From contig JAULSU010000001.1 of assembly GCA_030512335.1 (NCBI GenBank), forward strand, positions 4,650,001-4,714,000: a DNA stretch of 64,000 nucleotides. The letters run 5' to 3'. Shown in pieces: positions 1 through 10,203 of this stretch; position 1 is the stretch's first letter; the number at the start of each line of letters is the position of its first letter. Made by a program: the position numbers and the translations under genes. The notes below the pieces were generated by a model. That model was not told the origin of the DNA. It made no database searches and saw nothing but the letters and a program-made list of their open reading frames with translations. This DNA is from Immersiella caudata (Eukaryota; Ascomycota; Sordariomycetes; Sordariales; Lasiosphaeriaceae).

Positions 1-149
1 GGGAGGGTGGGGGATTAGTGCATACCCTACAGCGAACTGGATTTCTGAGGGCTGATAATCGTGCTTGGGAAACCGCTTTTCAACGGAGACAAGAAAGTGG
101 AAAACTAGAAAGAATGAACATCTCAAAATGCTCCAAAAAAAAGCCAATA

Positions 150-1640
150 CAGCCTGAAGCATTACGGGATTGAACCCAGGCTGTGTTAAGTGACGAAGTC
201 CGCCGTGCCGCCGACTTGCCAGAATGATGCCCCTCAAGAGCCGCTCAACCATGGATACGTGACGGCTTCTCTGTGCCCGGCAAAGTCCCAGGTGGCAGCA
301 TCGTGCCGGCATACATGTAGCTGGCTGGGTGGCCAAAAAGGGGCGAAAGATCAGGAAGTTGAAGGGGGTGGCGGACCATGGCCAAAAGCGAAGTCCTCGC
401 CGCCAGGAGCGACAAGGGTTTGGATGAGCTGCAATCAAAATTCGAGCTACTTCGCTGAAAGGAAGGGCTGAAGTTTGAAGACTACATACGATGCTTCTCA
501 GCCGGGAGAAGGCACTACTTGGGCGCCTGCAGTGTTCGATGCGACCCAGATGCCGGCGTGGTGGTGTGCGATATGAACACAGGAAGAGGCAGGGAAATAA
601 GCAAAGATATTGACGCATCCAGCAAACCAACCAACAAAAGGGGCCAGATTACAGGCCATAAAAGCAGAAGGGAAATCTCAAAAGAAGAGCTTGCAAGACC
701 AAAATCCACATGCACAGCCGCGGAACTGAACTCAGGTGGTACGCATCCTCCTCGCTTCCCACCATCAGCACTGCCTTCACTTCCGCTACACCACAGTCCT
801 GAAAAAAGGCATTGCCCATGCCCATCCTGGGAGCGAAAGCGTTTCCAGCCGGTCGCCTCTAGTCAAACTACCTGGCAAAAAGAAGTTTTGAGCGATCCAA
901 GGACCAAACGAGCAGGCCCGCCCATCAAAAAGCGAAGTTTCCCTTACCCCGTAGGGAAGGGAATTGTTGCAACCGAAGTAAGATAGATAGTTCAGCTACT
1001 TCGCTGGAAATCAAGCCTGGAATTTTGGATGATACCCCTCATCCTTTCGCAGACAGGGGAGCGCCGTATTCGTGCCTGAGGTTGTGACTTACACGTCATA
1101 TCGGTTTGAGGGGCAAGGGGTAAAATCTGGCAAGTTCAACCATTATAGCGAATAAACTGAAGCTACGGGATGGGATCGAACGCAGAACGTCCCTTTGTGC
1201 AGCCTTTTCAGTTGGGTGAAGACATGGGTGTTGCTGCCTGTTGGCTTTACGGCATACAACTGAGCCAAAATGCCACGGAGAGGTGGCAGGAAGTGTGATC
1301 CTGCCAGGGCTGGGGAGTGGTTCGCGGTGTCCTCAGCGAGTGGAGAAAGTTGACCCGAAGCAACGACCGGGAGCAAGATACCTAGATGATCATGCGGAAG
1401 AAAGAATTACGAGAAAAAAAGAAAGAAAGAAAAAAAAAAAAACCGAAGCTTCGGGACCTTGAGGTAAGTGGTATTCAATCAGAGCTGCTTCGCTGGAAAT
1501 GAGGCGTGGAAAATATCTTATACCCCCCAGGCAAACACCATCGCCGATGTAACCGCATGGAACCTTGTGCCATGAAAGACACATCCCCACGTGGATCGCA
1601 GGGAGAAGTTGGCATATGTTGGTGATTGATGATGTGAGAG
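150..1640. repeat. Degenerate tandem array of about three 0.5-kb units
   Basis: Three landmarks recur in the same order. The first is a TGAAC-like box (about 171, 727 and 1176). The second is an A-rich block with GCGAAG or CCGAAG (about 383, 926 and 1430-1450). The third is AGCTRCTTCGCTG (445, 994 and 1483). The distance from first to third landmark is 274, 267 and 307 nt, so the units look homologous but strongly decayed. The last two copies match at 25 of 29 bases after AGCT and both run into ATACCCC. No open frame spans a unit. It could be an old tandem duplication or relics of a small mobile element. Alignment was by eye. Confidence 0.5.
1430..1454 (-). repeat. A13 tract next to a perfect 12-bp palindrome
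   Basis: Thirteen A residues (1430-1442) are followed by CCGAAGCTTCGG (1443-1454), its own reverse complement. Read on the minus strand this is a short hairpin followed by a T run, which resembles a polymerase III stop or the end of a SINE-like element. It lies inside the third unit of the degenerate array. A transcript is not shown. Confidence 0.45.
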
Positions 1641-1998
1641 TGGCTTGCAGTTAGCTTCCCCAATGTGAGACCTCTACAGTCATGTATTGCTGTTCCTCTT
1701 CCTTGTCTATATTTCGCTTCAGCGAGCTCCAACCCCCTCGCCCAAACACCAAACACCACCAATACACAAACACACAATATGACTAAACAATACGGTAGAG
1801 CCCATCCCTTCGCCATCATTCTCCTTCTCCGCACCATAGCAGCTTCGACCCGCGCGCTTCTGTGTATGCCTCGGGCTCACAGTGTGAGGCCCTATAAAGT
1901 GAGAGTCTCGAAAATACAACAGCAAACCAAACAAAAAAAGAATGACACCAATCCATGCCCCATGTCCAATGAAACAACGCCCTGTTGATGCTCAAGGA

Positions 1999-3309
1999 CT
2001 ACTCACGAGGGAGCAGCTCCTTTTGTACCACCCCTCGGCGGGTCGAGTCACGACTATTGCTGCTTCCAATGATCGTTTGACTATCACCATCCACGTCTGG
2101 GTCGTACTCGTTGTCCTTTTGCGTAGTCGGCAATGGCGGCGTTAGGGTATCTCTTCGAGCCAAGCGCACACCCTTGATGTGCTTTCTCCTCTCCTCATCC
2201 TCATCCCTATCGCTCTCGCTGTCGGAAACAGACAACTGATCGTAGGCGCCGTCGCCAAGGATACTCCCCTCGGCAATGGTCCCATCGTCCGACTCCATTC
2301 CGTCTGTGGCTTGCTTTTTGATGTACGAGTCGATAATATAATACTGCATGGCATTCATGATCAGGGGGAAGAGCATCATGACAAACACAATCTGCAACTT
2401 CTCGTTGCCTTCAGTCCATCCCAAAGCCCAGTCACCGACGTGGGACAACCACGGCAGCAGGATGAAGAGGATGAGCACGCAAATCTTCATGCCCATCAAG
2501 CCGCAGAAGTAAATGAAGCTCTGCTTCAGCCACCACCACGCATTCGGTGGGTGGCCATAGTAGCCACTTTGGATCGACTCAGGCGGTTGACCGAGCGGCG
2601 TGAAGGCCACAAGCTTGGTGGTAACCCGGACGATGACGATGAGAACCGGGATTCCGAGGGTGGTCTAGCAGCACTGTCAGCGAGATCCTCCGCATCGAAA
2701 CGGACAACTACTTACATCAATGGCCAAGTTCAGGAGATAGAAGGAGCATGGATTCGGCATATACTCCTCCCCCCTTCGAAGAAGCATCCTCGCAGTCTGA
2801 ACCGCCACCGTCTCCGGCATCACCTTGATGGTAAATCGCCCGCTCGTGAGCATTGACATGAACACGTTGGCCACGTGGACCAACACGCTGCCAAACACTT
2901 GTTTTGAGACGTCGAAGAACCATATTTTGACGGGCCGTTGCGGCCGCTCCCGCCAGCGCTTAAACACCAAAACCATGAGCGCCAGCGCCCCGAGGGCGAG
3001 CTGCACGAGAATGGCAAACGACCCTAATAGCCGGCACTCGGTTGGCTTGGTGTCGCCCGGCGCGCCCGTGGCCGTCGCCACCGCGGTGGCCTGCGTCATG
3101 GTGCCCGTCGCGAAGGCAGATGTGGAGGAGGTCATGGTGAGGGAGATAAGAGTGGCAGTTGGGGTCTCGGGTTTAGAAGCAGGCGGGTCGATCTCGATGA
3201 CGCGTAACGGTAGGCCTGTTGCTACCGCCGTGTGGGACACCTGGACATCGCGAGCTGCGGCGAGCGGAAGGGCGAAGACGGTGTACGGAGCGAGACCAGA
3301 CGGCAACAT
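1999..3309 (-). CDS. STIMATE/TMEM110-family multi-span membrane protein
   Basis: Two exons (3309-2716 and 2664-1999) give about 419 residues. The 51-nt intron has donor GTAAGT and a TAG acceptor; splicing joins NLAID to TTLGIPVLI, rebuilding the family core. Hydrophobic segments lie near residues 100-120 (FAILVQLALGALALMVLVF), across the exon junction, and around FCGLMGMKICVLILFILLP and IVFVMMLFPLIMNAM. A Ser/Thr-rich N-terminus and an acidic, Ser-rich C-tail flank them. Animal STIMATE is an ER protein that supports STIM1 calcium signalling, and the yeast relative is a vacuolar membrane protein; the role here is unknown. The stop codon at 1999-2001 lies inside GTGAGTAG, so a further C-terminal exon is possible. 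The start at 3309 is the first Met and a later Met could be used. Confidence 0.8.
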
Positions 3310-4792
3310 TTACTGGCGACCAGCGACTTGTCGAAGAGGGCCCTGTGCGTCTGCCCGTTTCTGTCCTTCTCCCCTCTTCACCGTTGTGATCAGATGACGT
3401 TCCAACGGCAGGCGGCGCGAGGATGGCGCAGACTTTATCTGGTGGTTTCAGCTGTCTGGAACCAAGCCTGGTGGTGAGGATAGATAAGATCTGTCGTGTT
3501 TCGTCAGCGGCTAGGGCCCTCCTGGTTTCAACGGCGTCGGTTCAGGGCCTGGGAGTTACGGAGAAATGGTGTTGAAAGGAGAGGATGGAAGTGAAAAAGG
3601 AAAAGAAACAATGTGACCACAAATCAGAAGAGCTTCAAGTGGTGCCTGGACGTTGAGTCTGTGGTTGCAGTCTGGAACACTGGGCACGAGTGCTTCACGA
3701 AGGAAGAGAGTGGAGGCGCATTGCATAGCCGACTCTCCTGAGACATCCCGATTGGCTTGGCTCGCCTGGCTGGCCTACCTAGCGGCTGGACGGTCCTGCC
3801 CCGCAGCGCTTCATCCACTGTAAGCGCCAGTGTAAATGCCCACATGTTTTCAGCACCTGGTGCAGATGGCAGGATGCCGGTAAAAAAGAGGAGACGGAAC
3901 TCAACGTCCGGTTCATTCGCCCGCCTCATCAATCTGTTCCACGAAATTTGGATGATCCTACACGTGTTCGTACCGTTCGCTAATGCTGCTTTGATTCAAT
4001 GCACTTTCCAGAAGGCGCCAGGTCCTGGGGCCATTTCCGTCAAGGTGACCTTGGCGAGCCCAGTAGCATCACACCATTACGTTGTCGATACTCGTAGCTT
4101 GACAGCCTCGTGGTTCGGGTCTTGTGATGACTCGTTTCCGTACGCTGAGCAACACCTGGGACATATGTCCACAGAGAGCAAATCACCGTTTCGGTGGTCA
4201 ATAGATTGAAGTCAAGACCAAATATCATTTGTCCACCCCTCATGCAGCATAATGCCATACTAAGATTCTGTCGTGAGAGATCCTCACGCGTACAGAGGGG
4301 GGCATCAAGAGCCACTCCCAAGATAAGTTGAGGGTTACGCCAACTGATCAGTCGAAGCCAGATACCATCATAACCGCAAACCCGCAGAACCTCATCCCTC
4401 CTAGACTCCGAGGCTTGGAGGGAAACCTAAAACCCTAAAGAACGCGTAAATGTTTGTTGTGGTGCTGCTTTCGTGAGTGGAGAGAGCTAGGCCGACCGCG
4501 GCGGAAGTCTGCAATTGGTCTTTGCACGCGCCGACAGCATCATCCGAACACTCCAAGATCGTAGCAACGATGTCGGTTAAGCGCATTCCTGCACTGTGGG
4601 GAGAAGTTTCCGTACAAAGTAAGGCATGGACTTTCGCACGGTGTCCGGCCTGCTCTTCTTGACGAGCGGCTTTGTCTTCGGCGACAAGGCCGAAGCCGCC
4701 TTTATTTTGGAAGGAGGTGGTGATAGCGTAATAGACGGGCCTCCAGACTGTCGGGGTTGACTGTGAAAGCTGTCCGCAGGCCCGTCTAACCG
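3310..4792. other. Intergenic, no gene supported
   Basis: This covers the upstream region of the STIMATE-family gene and the downstream region of the SF3B6 gene. Frames up to 150 codons exist on both strands but show no recognisable domain and no splice-linked continuation. One telobox-like AAAACCCTAAAG occurs at 4429-4440. Confidence 0.5.
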
Positions 4793-5446
4793 TCAATCGA
4801 TCCCGTGCTGCTTCTTGATGCGTTCTAAATTCTCCTTGCGAGCCTCGAGGTCCTCTTTTGTCTTGGCCATCTTGTCGGGCTGGTGGTAAAGTACTGCGTC
4901 GTTGAGGTCAGTAGCGTGTGCAACAGACAGGAGGACGTTAACATACCGACGAGGTAACGGCTCTGGAAGTTGTAACCGTTCAGCTTGTCGCACGCCTGTT
5001 TTGCATCCATCACGTCTTCATAGACGACGAATGCGGTGCCCTTGGTGTTGGGCGCGATGCCTTGTCGAACCTGTCTGGAGGGGTGTTAGGAATGGTGTGG
5101 CTGATCAATATAGGATCGAGGGTGTATCATACCGGATGGGACCGTACTTTCCGAACAGGTCGAACAACTCCTCTGGAGTTACGTTGTAGCTGCTCGACGG
5201 TCAGTCATCAAGACCGTGTTTAATCCTGGCGGATAAGAGGAAGGCACACCTTAGATTCTTGACGAACAAAGCTCTGTCCATGGTGAAGGTGGTTAGCCAA
5301 GAGGACCGACATACGGGGGCCACGGGGCCGGGTAGATGGGTGGCCGGAGAAGTGTCGGGCGGACCGGGTCGGGTGGAGACAGGCAATTGAAGGAAGGCGT
5401 TGACTCACCGATTTACCTCCGGGCCAAGTTTGTTGGCGCGACTCAT
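4793..5446 (-). CDS. SF3b subunit p14 (SF3B6/SAP14b), U2 snRNP branch-site protein
   Basis: Five exons (5446-5409, 5273-5250, 5189-5133, 5074-4947, 4893-4793) give 115 residues. The rebuilt protein starts MSRANKLGPEVNR and carries one RRM: RNP2-like ALFVKNL, then FGKYGPIRQVRQG, GTAFVVYED (RNP1) and RYLVVLYHQP. This matches human SF3B6 in length and order. The protein sits in SF3b of the U2 snRNP near the branch-point adenosine in the nucleus. Introns are 135, 60, 58 and 53 nt. Exon 2 is only 24 nt, so single-frame gene finding would break this gene. The basic C-terminus, ending KKQHGID, is typical. A CACGTGAT site lies about 190 bp upstream of the start. Confidence 0.92.
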
Positions 5447-6502
5447 ATCTCGATGTCGATTTTGGGGTTTCTCGACACGGTTCTCTCAATGGGGTTCGTT
5501 CGTTGATGGACTGGGGGTGGGTGACGGTAGGGGGAATGCGAGACGGGTGAACGCGGGAGTGCAGTGATGAGGAGAAAGTTTAAAGGTGGGAAGCAGCTGG
5601 GTGGGGCGGATTTCGTGCCCGCTAGCGCCCCCACGTGATGCCCCCAATCCGTCACCCAGCACAACAAAACCCGAGTTGGGCTTGAAGGCGCACTGTGAAT
5701 GATGACAGAGCATCCACTGACATCTGGAGCCAACCGATTTCCACAACTTATCGCGGAGCCGTCTCAAAGCCGGCTTCCCGGAACGCTACCTTAGTTTCAC
5801 CTAGGCCCGCCAATAAGGCAGAAGACGCCCTGTTGTCCGCACCGTCTCAATGCTTATAACCGCTTCTAGGTCTCAACTGCCTGAGATCAGATCAAGGGAG
5901 GGCTCAAAGGGTCCAAGAGTTGTGGTTCGCGATGGCCGGGCAGCCACTCCCAGGTCGTTGGCACTGGCAGTCCAGAGCTTCCATTAGGGTGCTCAGTGCC
6001 GTTGGACGCCCCCTGTGCTGACGTGATTAGGTGGAGGGCAGCCCAGTGCTGAATCACATTGTTGATTTACTTGGTTCCCGGTCCTGTTGAACGACTTGAG
6101 CAGCCTCCTTGCAGATTTGCTTCGATGTGTGTTTGAAACATCCTCTTGGTGCGTGTGCCTGTCGTGGCACCCCGCCCTGAATTTGTTTGGAGGTGCAAGC
6201 GGCCGCGCCAGTGCCGTGCTGTGTTGAGAGGCCTGGGACCCGGACCACTTTTACTGCTGGGCGTCGGGCAAAACAACGAAACAAGCCTGGCCCAGCGCCC
6301 CACGGCAGCTGCCTCGACCTTTCTCAACTCCACTCCGACCCGACATCAACGGCCGCTCCTTTTCTCCCGTCATCTTCTCTTGCTTTCCACACTCCTAGAC
6401 TGAATGCACCTGGTCTGAACAAATAGCGAGAATTTCCCTTGACGCTCACTGTCTAACCGTCGAGGATACGATTTTCGGTCTTTTTTCTGCGCAGACGCCG
6501 CC
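5447..6502. other. Divergent intergenic region (SF3B6 / cysteine-rich gene)
   Basis: About 1.06 kb separates two divergent start codons. It holds the CACGTGAT site at 5632, and pyrimidine-rich stretches at 6350-6400 just before the plus-strand gene, as is common in fungal core promoters. No gene is supported here. Confidence 0.5.
5632..5639. promoter_or_regulatory. CACGTGAT E-box-type site upstream of SF3B6
   Basis: CACGTGAT lies about 186 bp before the SF3B6 start codon. CACGTG is the core bound by bHLH factors of the Cbf1/Pho4 type. The same octamer recurs at 16768, 24245 and 47693. Binding here is inferred from the motif only. Confidence 0.4.
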
Positions 6503-7414
6503 ATGCCGTCAGTGGCTCAGGAATCACCGTCGGCCGTGCAGTGCAAGAAGCGGAGGCGTGAGGACATCGAGCATATCCACAACACGACGACGACTACCCA
6601 AGTCCCGCTCTTCTCCGGTCACTTCGCAAAACCCATCTCGCCGGCAGATGGCATCTTCTACAGCGCATTCGCTCAACCAAACACCACTTCGCCGATAAAC
6701 TTACGCAACATCCCTCACGAGAAGTCCTTCGAGCATGGCCCTCTCTATCACCACCACCACCACCACTCGTCTCCACTCGTCCGGAAGATCATACCCCTGC
6801 CGGCCAGTAAACGACAAAGGGTGCTCGATGACGAAGACGTCAGGCCAGACGACCATCACCTACGGCGGCGCCCGTCGTCCCCAACGCAACAAAAACAACT
6901 CCAGGAGAAAAGCGCCAACACTCGATCAACAACACCATCTCGAACTACCGCGCCCTCAGCAAAGCTAATGAGCCGTTGTCACATCTGCGGCCGCAAACCC
7001 GCCAAGAAATCCGACCTTGATTCCTTCGCCGACTGCCAAGGGTGCAGCCAACGGACGTGTTATGTGTGCATCCGGGAGTGCCTAGGGTGGCGAGGCGGCG
7101 CGACGCCAAATCAACAGCGGGCCGATGAAAACGCAATGCTTCTCAGTGGGGCTTCGCAAGGGCCGAGGCCATCCGTGTCGCCCAGATCGGACACGTCATT
7201 TACGATGGTCGATGCTGGGGATGTGTCTGAGGAGAGGATGAGCCAGAGCCATCATGACCACCCAATAAATGAAGAAAGACACCACAAGGCGCAGGAGTGG
7301 GAAGGTTGGGCAAGAGGAGGGCACCGACAGGTTGTTTGCAGCCAGTGCTGTGTAGAAAGGGGGGCGAATGGGGATGTTGTTTGTTTAGGATGCTTAGCTT
7401 TCATCGAGGGCTGA
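6503..7414 (+). CDS. Uncharacterised protein with a C-terminal cysteine-rich (zinc cross-brace-like) domain
   Basis: This is an intronless frame of 303 residues. I do not recognise a named family. The N-terminal half is low-complexity and probably disordered, with an early basic KKRRR that could be a nuclear localisation signal and a six-His run near residue 83. From about residue 158 there are four CxxC pairs: CHIC, CQGC, CYVC, and then CSQC plus CLGC near the C-terminus, separated by a variable insert. Eight paired cysteines of this kind suggest a RING/FYVE/PHD-like two-zinc fold. The start at 6503 follows a pyrimidine-rich leader in good context (GCCGCCATGC). Function is unknown; regulatory or scaffold roles are only guesses. 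Confidence 0.75.
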   Translation: MPSVAQESPSAVQCKKRRREDIEHIHNTTTTTQVPLFSGHFAKPISPADGIFYSAFAQPNTTSPINLRNIPHEKSFEHGPLYHHHHHHSSPLVRKIIPLPASKRQRVLDDEDVRPDDHHLRRRPSSPTQQKQLQEKSANTRSTTPSRTTAPSAKLMSRCHICGRKPAKKSDLDSFADCQGCSQRTCYVCIRECLGWRGGATPNQQRADENAMLLSGASQGPRPSVSPRSDTSFTMVDAGDVSEERMSQSHHDHPINEERHHKAQEWEGWARGGHRQVVCSQCCVERGANGDVVCLGCLAFIEG

Positions 7415-8189
7415 GAGGAAAGAAATCAGCGGGGCTAATTTATACTTTCAGCTCCATGGTCACTCGACTACAGCCAGTCTACGGTGGATGTGTAGGAGGA
7501 TTACGATGGACGCTAAGCTTCGCGAGGGTTGAAACATAGCCCGGCAGATCGATGACTCGTCAAGAGACTACCGCGCTGGCGCCACTATCAATACTTGGGG
7601 AAACGACACCTCTTGACCTCCCCCGTCAAGTTCCCTTCCAACCCATGAACAGAAGTCACAAAAGTGGCTTCCCCGAATCGAGCTGGGTGGACGATTGGCT
7701 GGTTAGAACAGGACTACGACAGAGGGACGACAGTGTAAGGATTGGAAGGTGGACGGGAGGCTCAGTCAGCGAAGCTCCAGAAGTTAACCCAAGCTTTCTG
7801 CAGCATCCGCAACTACTATACGAGAGAGTACGCTTCTTCTCCCCTACCGGGCACGAGGCAGTTGATTAATTTTCTGTCTCGCAACAAAAGCTTTAGTCCT
7901 TTGGAAGAGACGGAATATGATATATCCCTGTAATGTTAGCATTGTAGGGTAGACCTTATTAAAGCATGACATAGCCAAGTTCCAGTGCATCCTTGAAGAT
8001 TTAAACAATAAAAACCAACATCGCGCGTCAAATCAACAGCAAACATGCTGGTGCCTCGTGGATTCCTCATATTTCTTATCTTCGACCAGCACCCCTGCCA
8101 TGCAGTCTGCGCTAATAGACAAGTAGAAGAAGGTCTATCATACAATGGTACAGTGATGATCCCGTTGCTCCCCGTCCCCGCACCCTGCT
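7415..8189. other. Convergent 3' intergenic region
   Basis: This is the space between the stop codons of the cysteine-rich gene (+) and Rpt1 (-), probably both 3' UTRs. A/T-rich stretches around 7930-8040 could hold polyadenylation signals. No gene or repeat was seen. Confidence 0.45.
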
Positions 8190-9691
8190 TTAGTTGTATT
8201 GCGCATAGGCGGCGGTCGAGCCGAACTTCAAGTTACCCTTGATGACCTTGTCGACGGCGCTGAGGAAGTCCTTCTCCGATGCTACCTTCCGTCGCGCCCG
8301 GATAGCAAACATACCAGCCTCGGTGCACACGCTGCGCAGCTCGGCTCCGGTAGCATTGGGACACAGACGCGAAATCAGCTCCCATCGGATGTCCCGCTCC
8401 ACCGACATACTCTTCGCGTGAATTCTCAAAATATTGGCGCGTCCCTCCAGGTCCGGAAGGGAGAACTCGATTTTGCGGTCGATACGGCCCGGTCTCATGA
8501 GTGCTGGGTCGAGGGTAGACGGTCGGTTAGTGGCGAACATGACCTTGATGTTACCACGTGCATCGAAACCATCCAGCTGTGTAATGAGCTCCAGCATGGT
8601 TCTCTGCACCTCGTTGTCTCCACCAGCACCATCGTCGAAGCGTGCGCCGCCAATAGCGTCGATTTCGTCGAAGAAGATGATGCAGGCCTTCTTCGTCCGG
8701 GCCATCTCGAAAAGCTCACGAACCATCCTCGCACCCTCCCCAACGTACTTCTGAACCAACTCGCTTCCAATGACTCGGATGAAGGTGGCGTCTGTCCTGT
8801 TCGCAACAGCACGAGCGCAGAGAGTCTTGCCGGTTCCGGGGGGGCCGTAGAGCAGAGCACCCTTGGGAGGGTCAATGCCCAAGTTGCCGAAGCGCTCTGG
8901 CGACAGCAGCGGCATCTCCACCACCTCACGAAGCTTTTCGACCTGCTCTTTGCATCCACCAACGTCCCCGTAGGTGACATCGGGCTTCTCCTCGACAGTC
9001 ATCATCGTGACACTCGCGTCGATCTTGGGCGGCAACGGCAAGAGGATCTGGTATTTGGTCCGGTCGACACCGACACGCATGCCTTCCTCGATATCGGTAG
9101 GACTAACGCGTTCGCCGAGCTGGACGACAAACTTCGCGATCTGCTTAACGTTGATGACATACTTGCTCTTGGACTCGTCCTTCTCGTCGGGAATGATCTT
9201 CGTGCACCGCGCTACCTGAAGTGGTTGCTCCTCGGCCATTCGTTGACGGTCGGCGGCGACGTCCCAGAGATGGGGTGGCGCAAGGCCGGTATCTGACTCC
9301 TGGAGGAAGGACACATGGTAAGCCTCAAATCACCACATTCGGCCGCTCCCCTCCTGGTTTGCGTGTCATACCTTGACTCCGATCTTTTCGTCCACACTCT
9401 GTTGCTTCTCCTTTATTTGCTGTTCGAGCTTCTTCAAGGCGGCACCATATGGTGCCGCGCCGTATGTCTTGAGAACCTGGATATCCCTTCGTTGTGTCAG
9501 CTACTGTCGGGCGGGAGCGACGAACGAGTCGGGCTGAGCATACTCATCGGAAAGCGGTGTGATCTTCTTCTCTTCTATTTCGTCATCGACAAAGTCCTTC
9601 TTGTACTTCTCCCAGTTGGCACCCGTGGCGGAAGGCTGTTGCAGATTAGCGACGCGCCCGAAGAAATGGGGGATATGATATTCAAACCATG
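8190..9691 (-). CDS. RPT1: 26S proteasome regulatory ATPase subunit Rpt1 (PSMC2)
   Basis: Four exons (9691-9689, 9635-9544, 9486-9372, 9299-8190) give 439 residues, the usual length of fungal Rpt1. Exon 1 is only the ATG; the next intron (53 nt) has donor GTTTGA and a CAACAG acceptor, and splicing gives MPSATGANWEKYKKDF, the family N-terminus. A coiled-coil segment (QQIKEKQQSVDEK) precedes an OB-like region. The AAA domain shows Walker A GPPGTGKT at about 222-229, Walker B IIFFDEID at about 279, and arginine fingers in RPGRIDRK. The protein acts in the base of the 19S particle, unfolding ubiquitylated substrates. The in-frame stop near 9520 lies inside intron 2 (donor GTATGC), so it is not a defect. 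Cct4 is divergent, 512 bp away. Confidence 0.95.
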
Positions 9692-10203
9692 ATAGCGGAG
9701 ATCGGGATCTAGCAGGATCCCGCAGCTCAAATGTGGTAGACGTCCGCGCCCGAACTCAGAATTTAAAGCGGACCTTTGCCTGCGGCCAGGGCAGTTTTCT
9801 TGTTGTGGGAAAAGGGTGTCGTGGAGGTTGGGGGTTGGGAGAGTGGTTCGCGGTAGGGTTGACGGTTGCTGATGATGAACAACAGTAGAAGGTAGAAAGC
9901 AGCTCGTAATCCATGCTGCCTTGCGCTGGAGCTCTGCGAGGCTGAAAATCGGCTAAGCCAAAACAGGTTAGTATAATGTGGCAATCCCTAACTCTGGAGG
10001 CACGGGCCATGCATGGCAGCTGCGGTGGGAGAACTCTAGGCCTGACAAAAAAATTGACCGTCCCGCCTTGTAAATCGTCACCTGGAGGGGAGCTCGTTGC
10101 CTGCAAGTCACAACCGCCAAAACAAACGCCCCACCGTCGCAACCGGTCACCACCTGGAGACTACGCCGGCCTTTTCAACTTCCTCAAATCCAGAGCTTTA
10201 GCC
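9692..10203. promoter_or_regulatory. Short bidirectional promoter, Rpt1 / Cct4
   Basis: This 512-bp interval separates the Rpt1 start (minus) from the Cct4 start (plus). It has a GTGGCAA core at 9978-9984, resembling the yeast proteasome element GGTGGCAAA with mismatches. No reading frame in it is supported. Shared control of proteasome and chaperonin genes is an inference from layout. Confidence 0.45.

Noticed and set aside
150..230. Intact tRNA gene on the minus strand
   Set aside because: A B-box-like GGTTCAATCC and a later T8 are present, but the T stem and acceptor stem do not pair and no cloverleaf can be drawn.
4122..4150. Box C/D snoRNA (GTGATGA then CTGA)
   Set aside because: The two boxes are only about 20 nt apart, with no terminal stem and no room for a guide.
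8199..9296. 365-codon plus-strand frame opposite Rpt1
   Set aside because: It is the mirror of a highly conserved AAA-ATPase exon; its translation has no domain and its length follows from GC-rich codon use on the true strand.
9487..9543. Nonsense mutation or frameshift near 9520 in Rpt1
   Set aside because: A standard 57-nt intron (GTATGC donor, CTGAC branch, GAAG acceptor) removes the stop and restores the family sequence.
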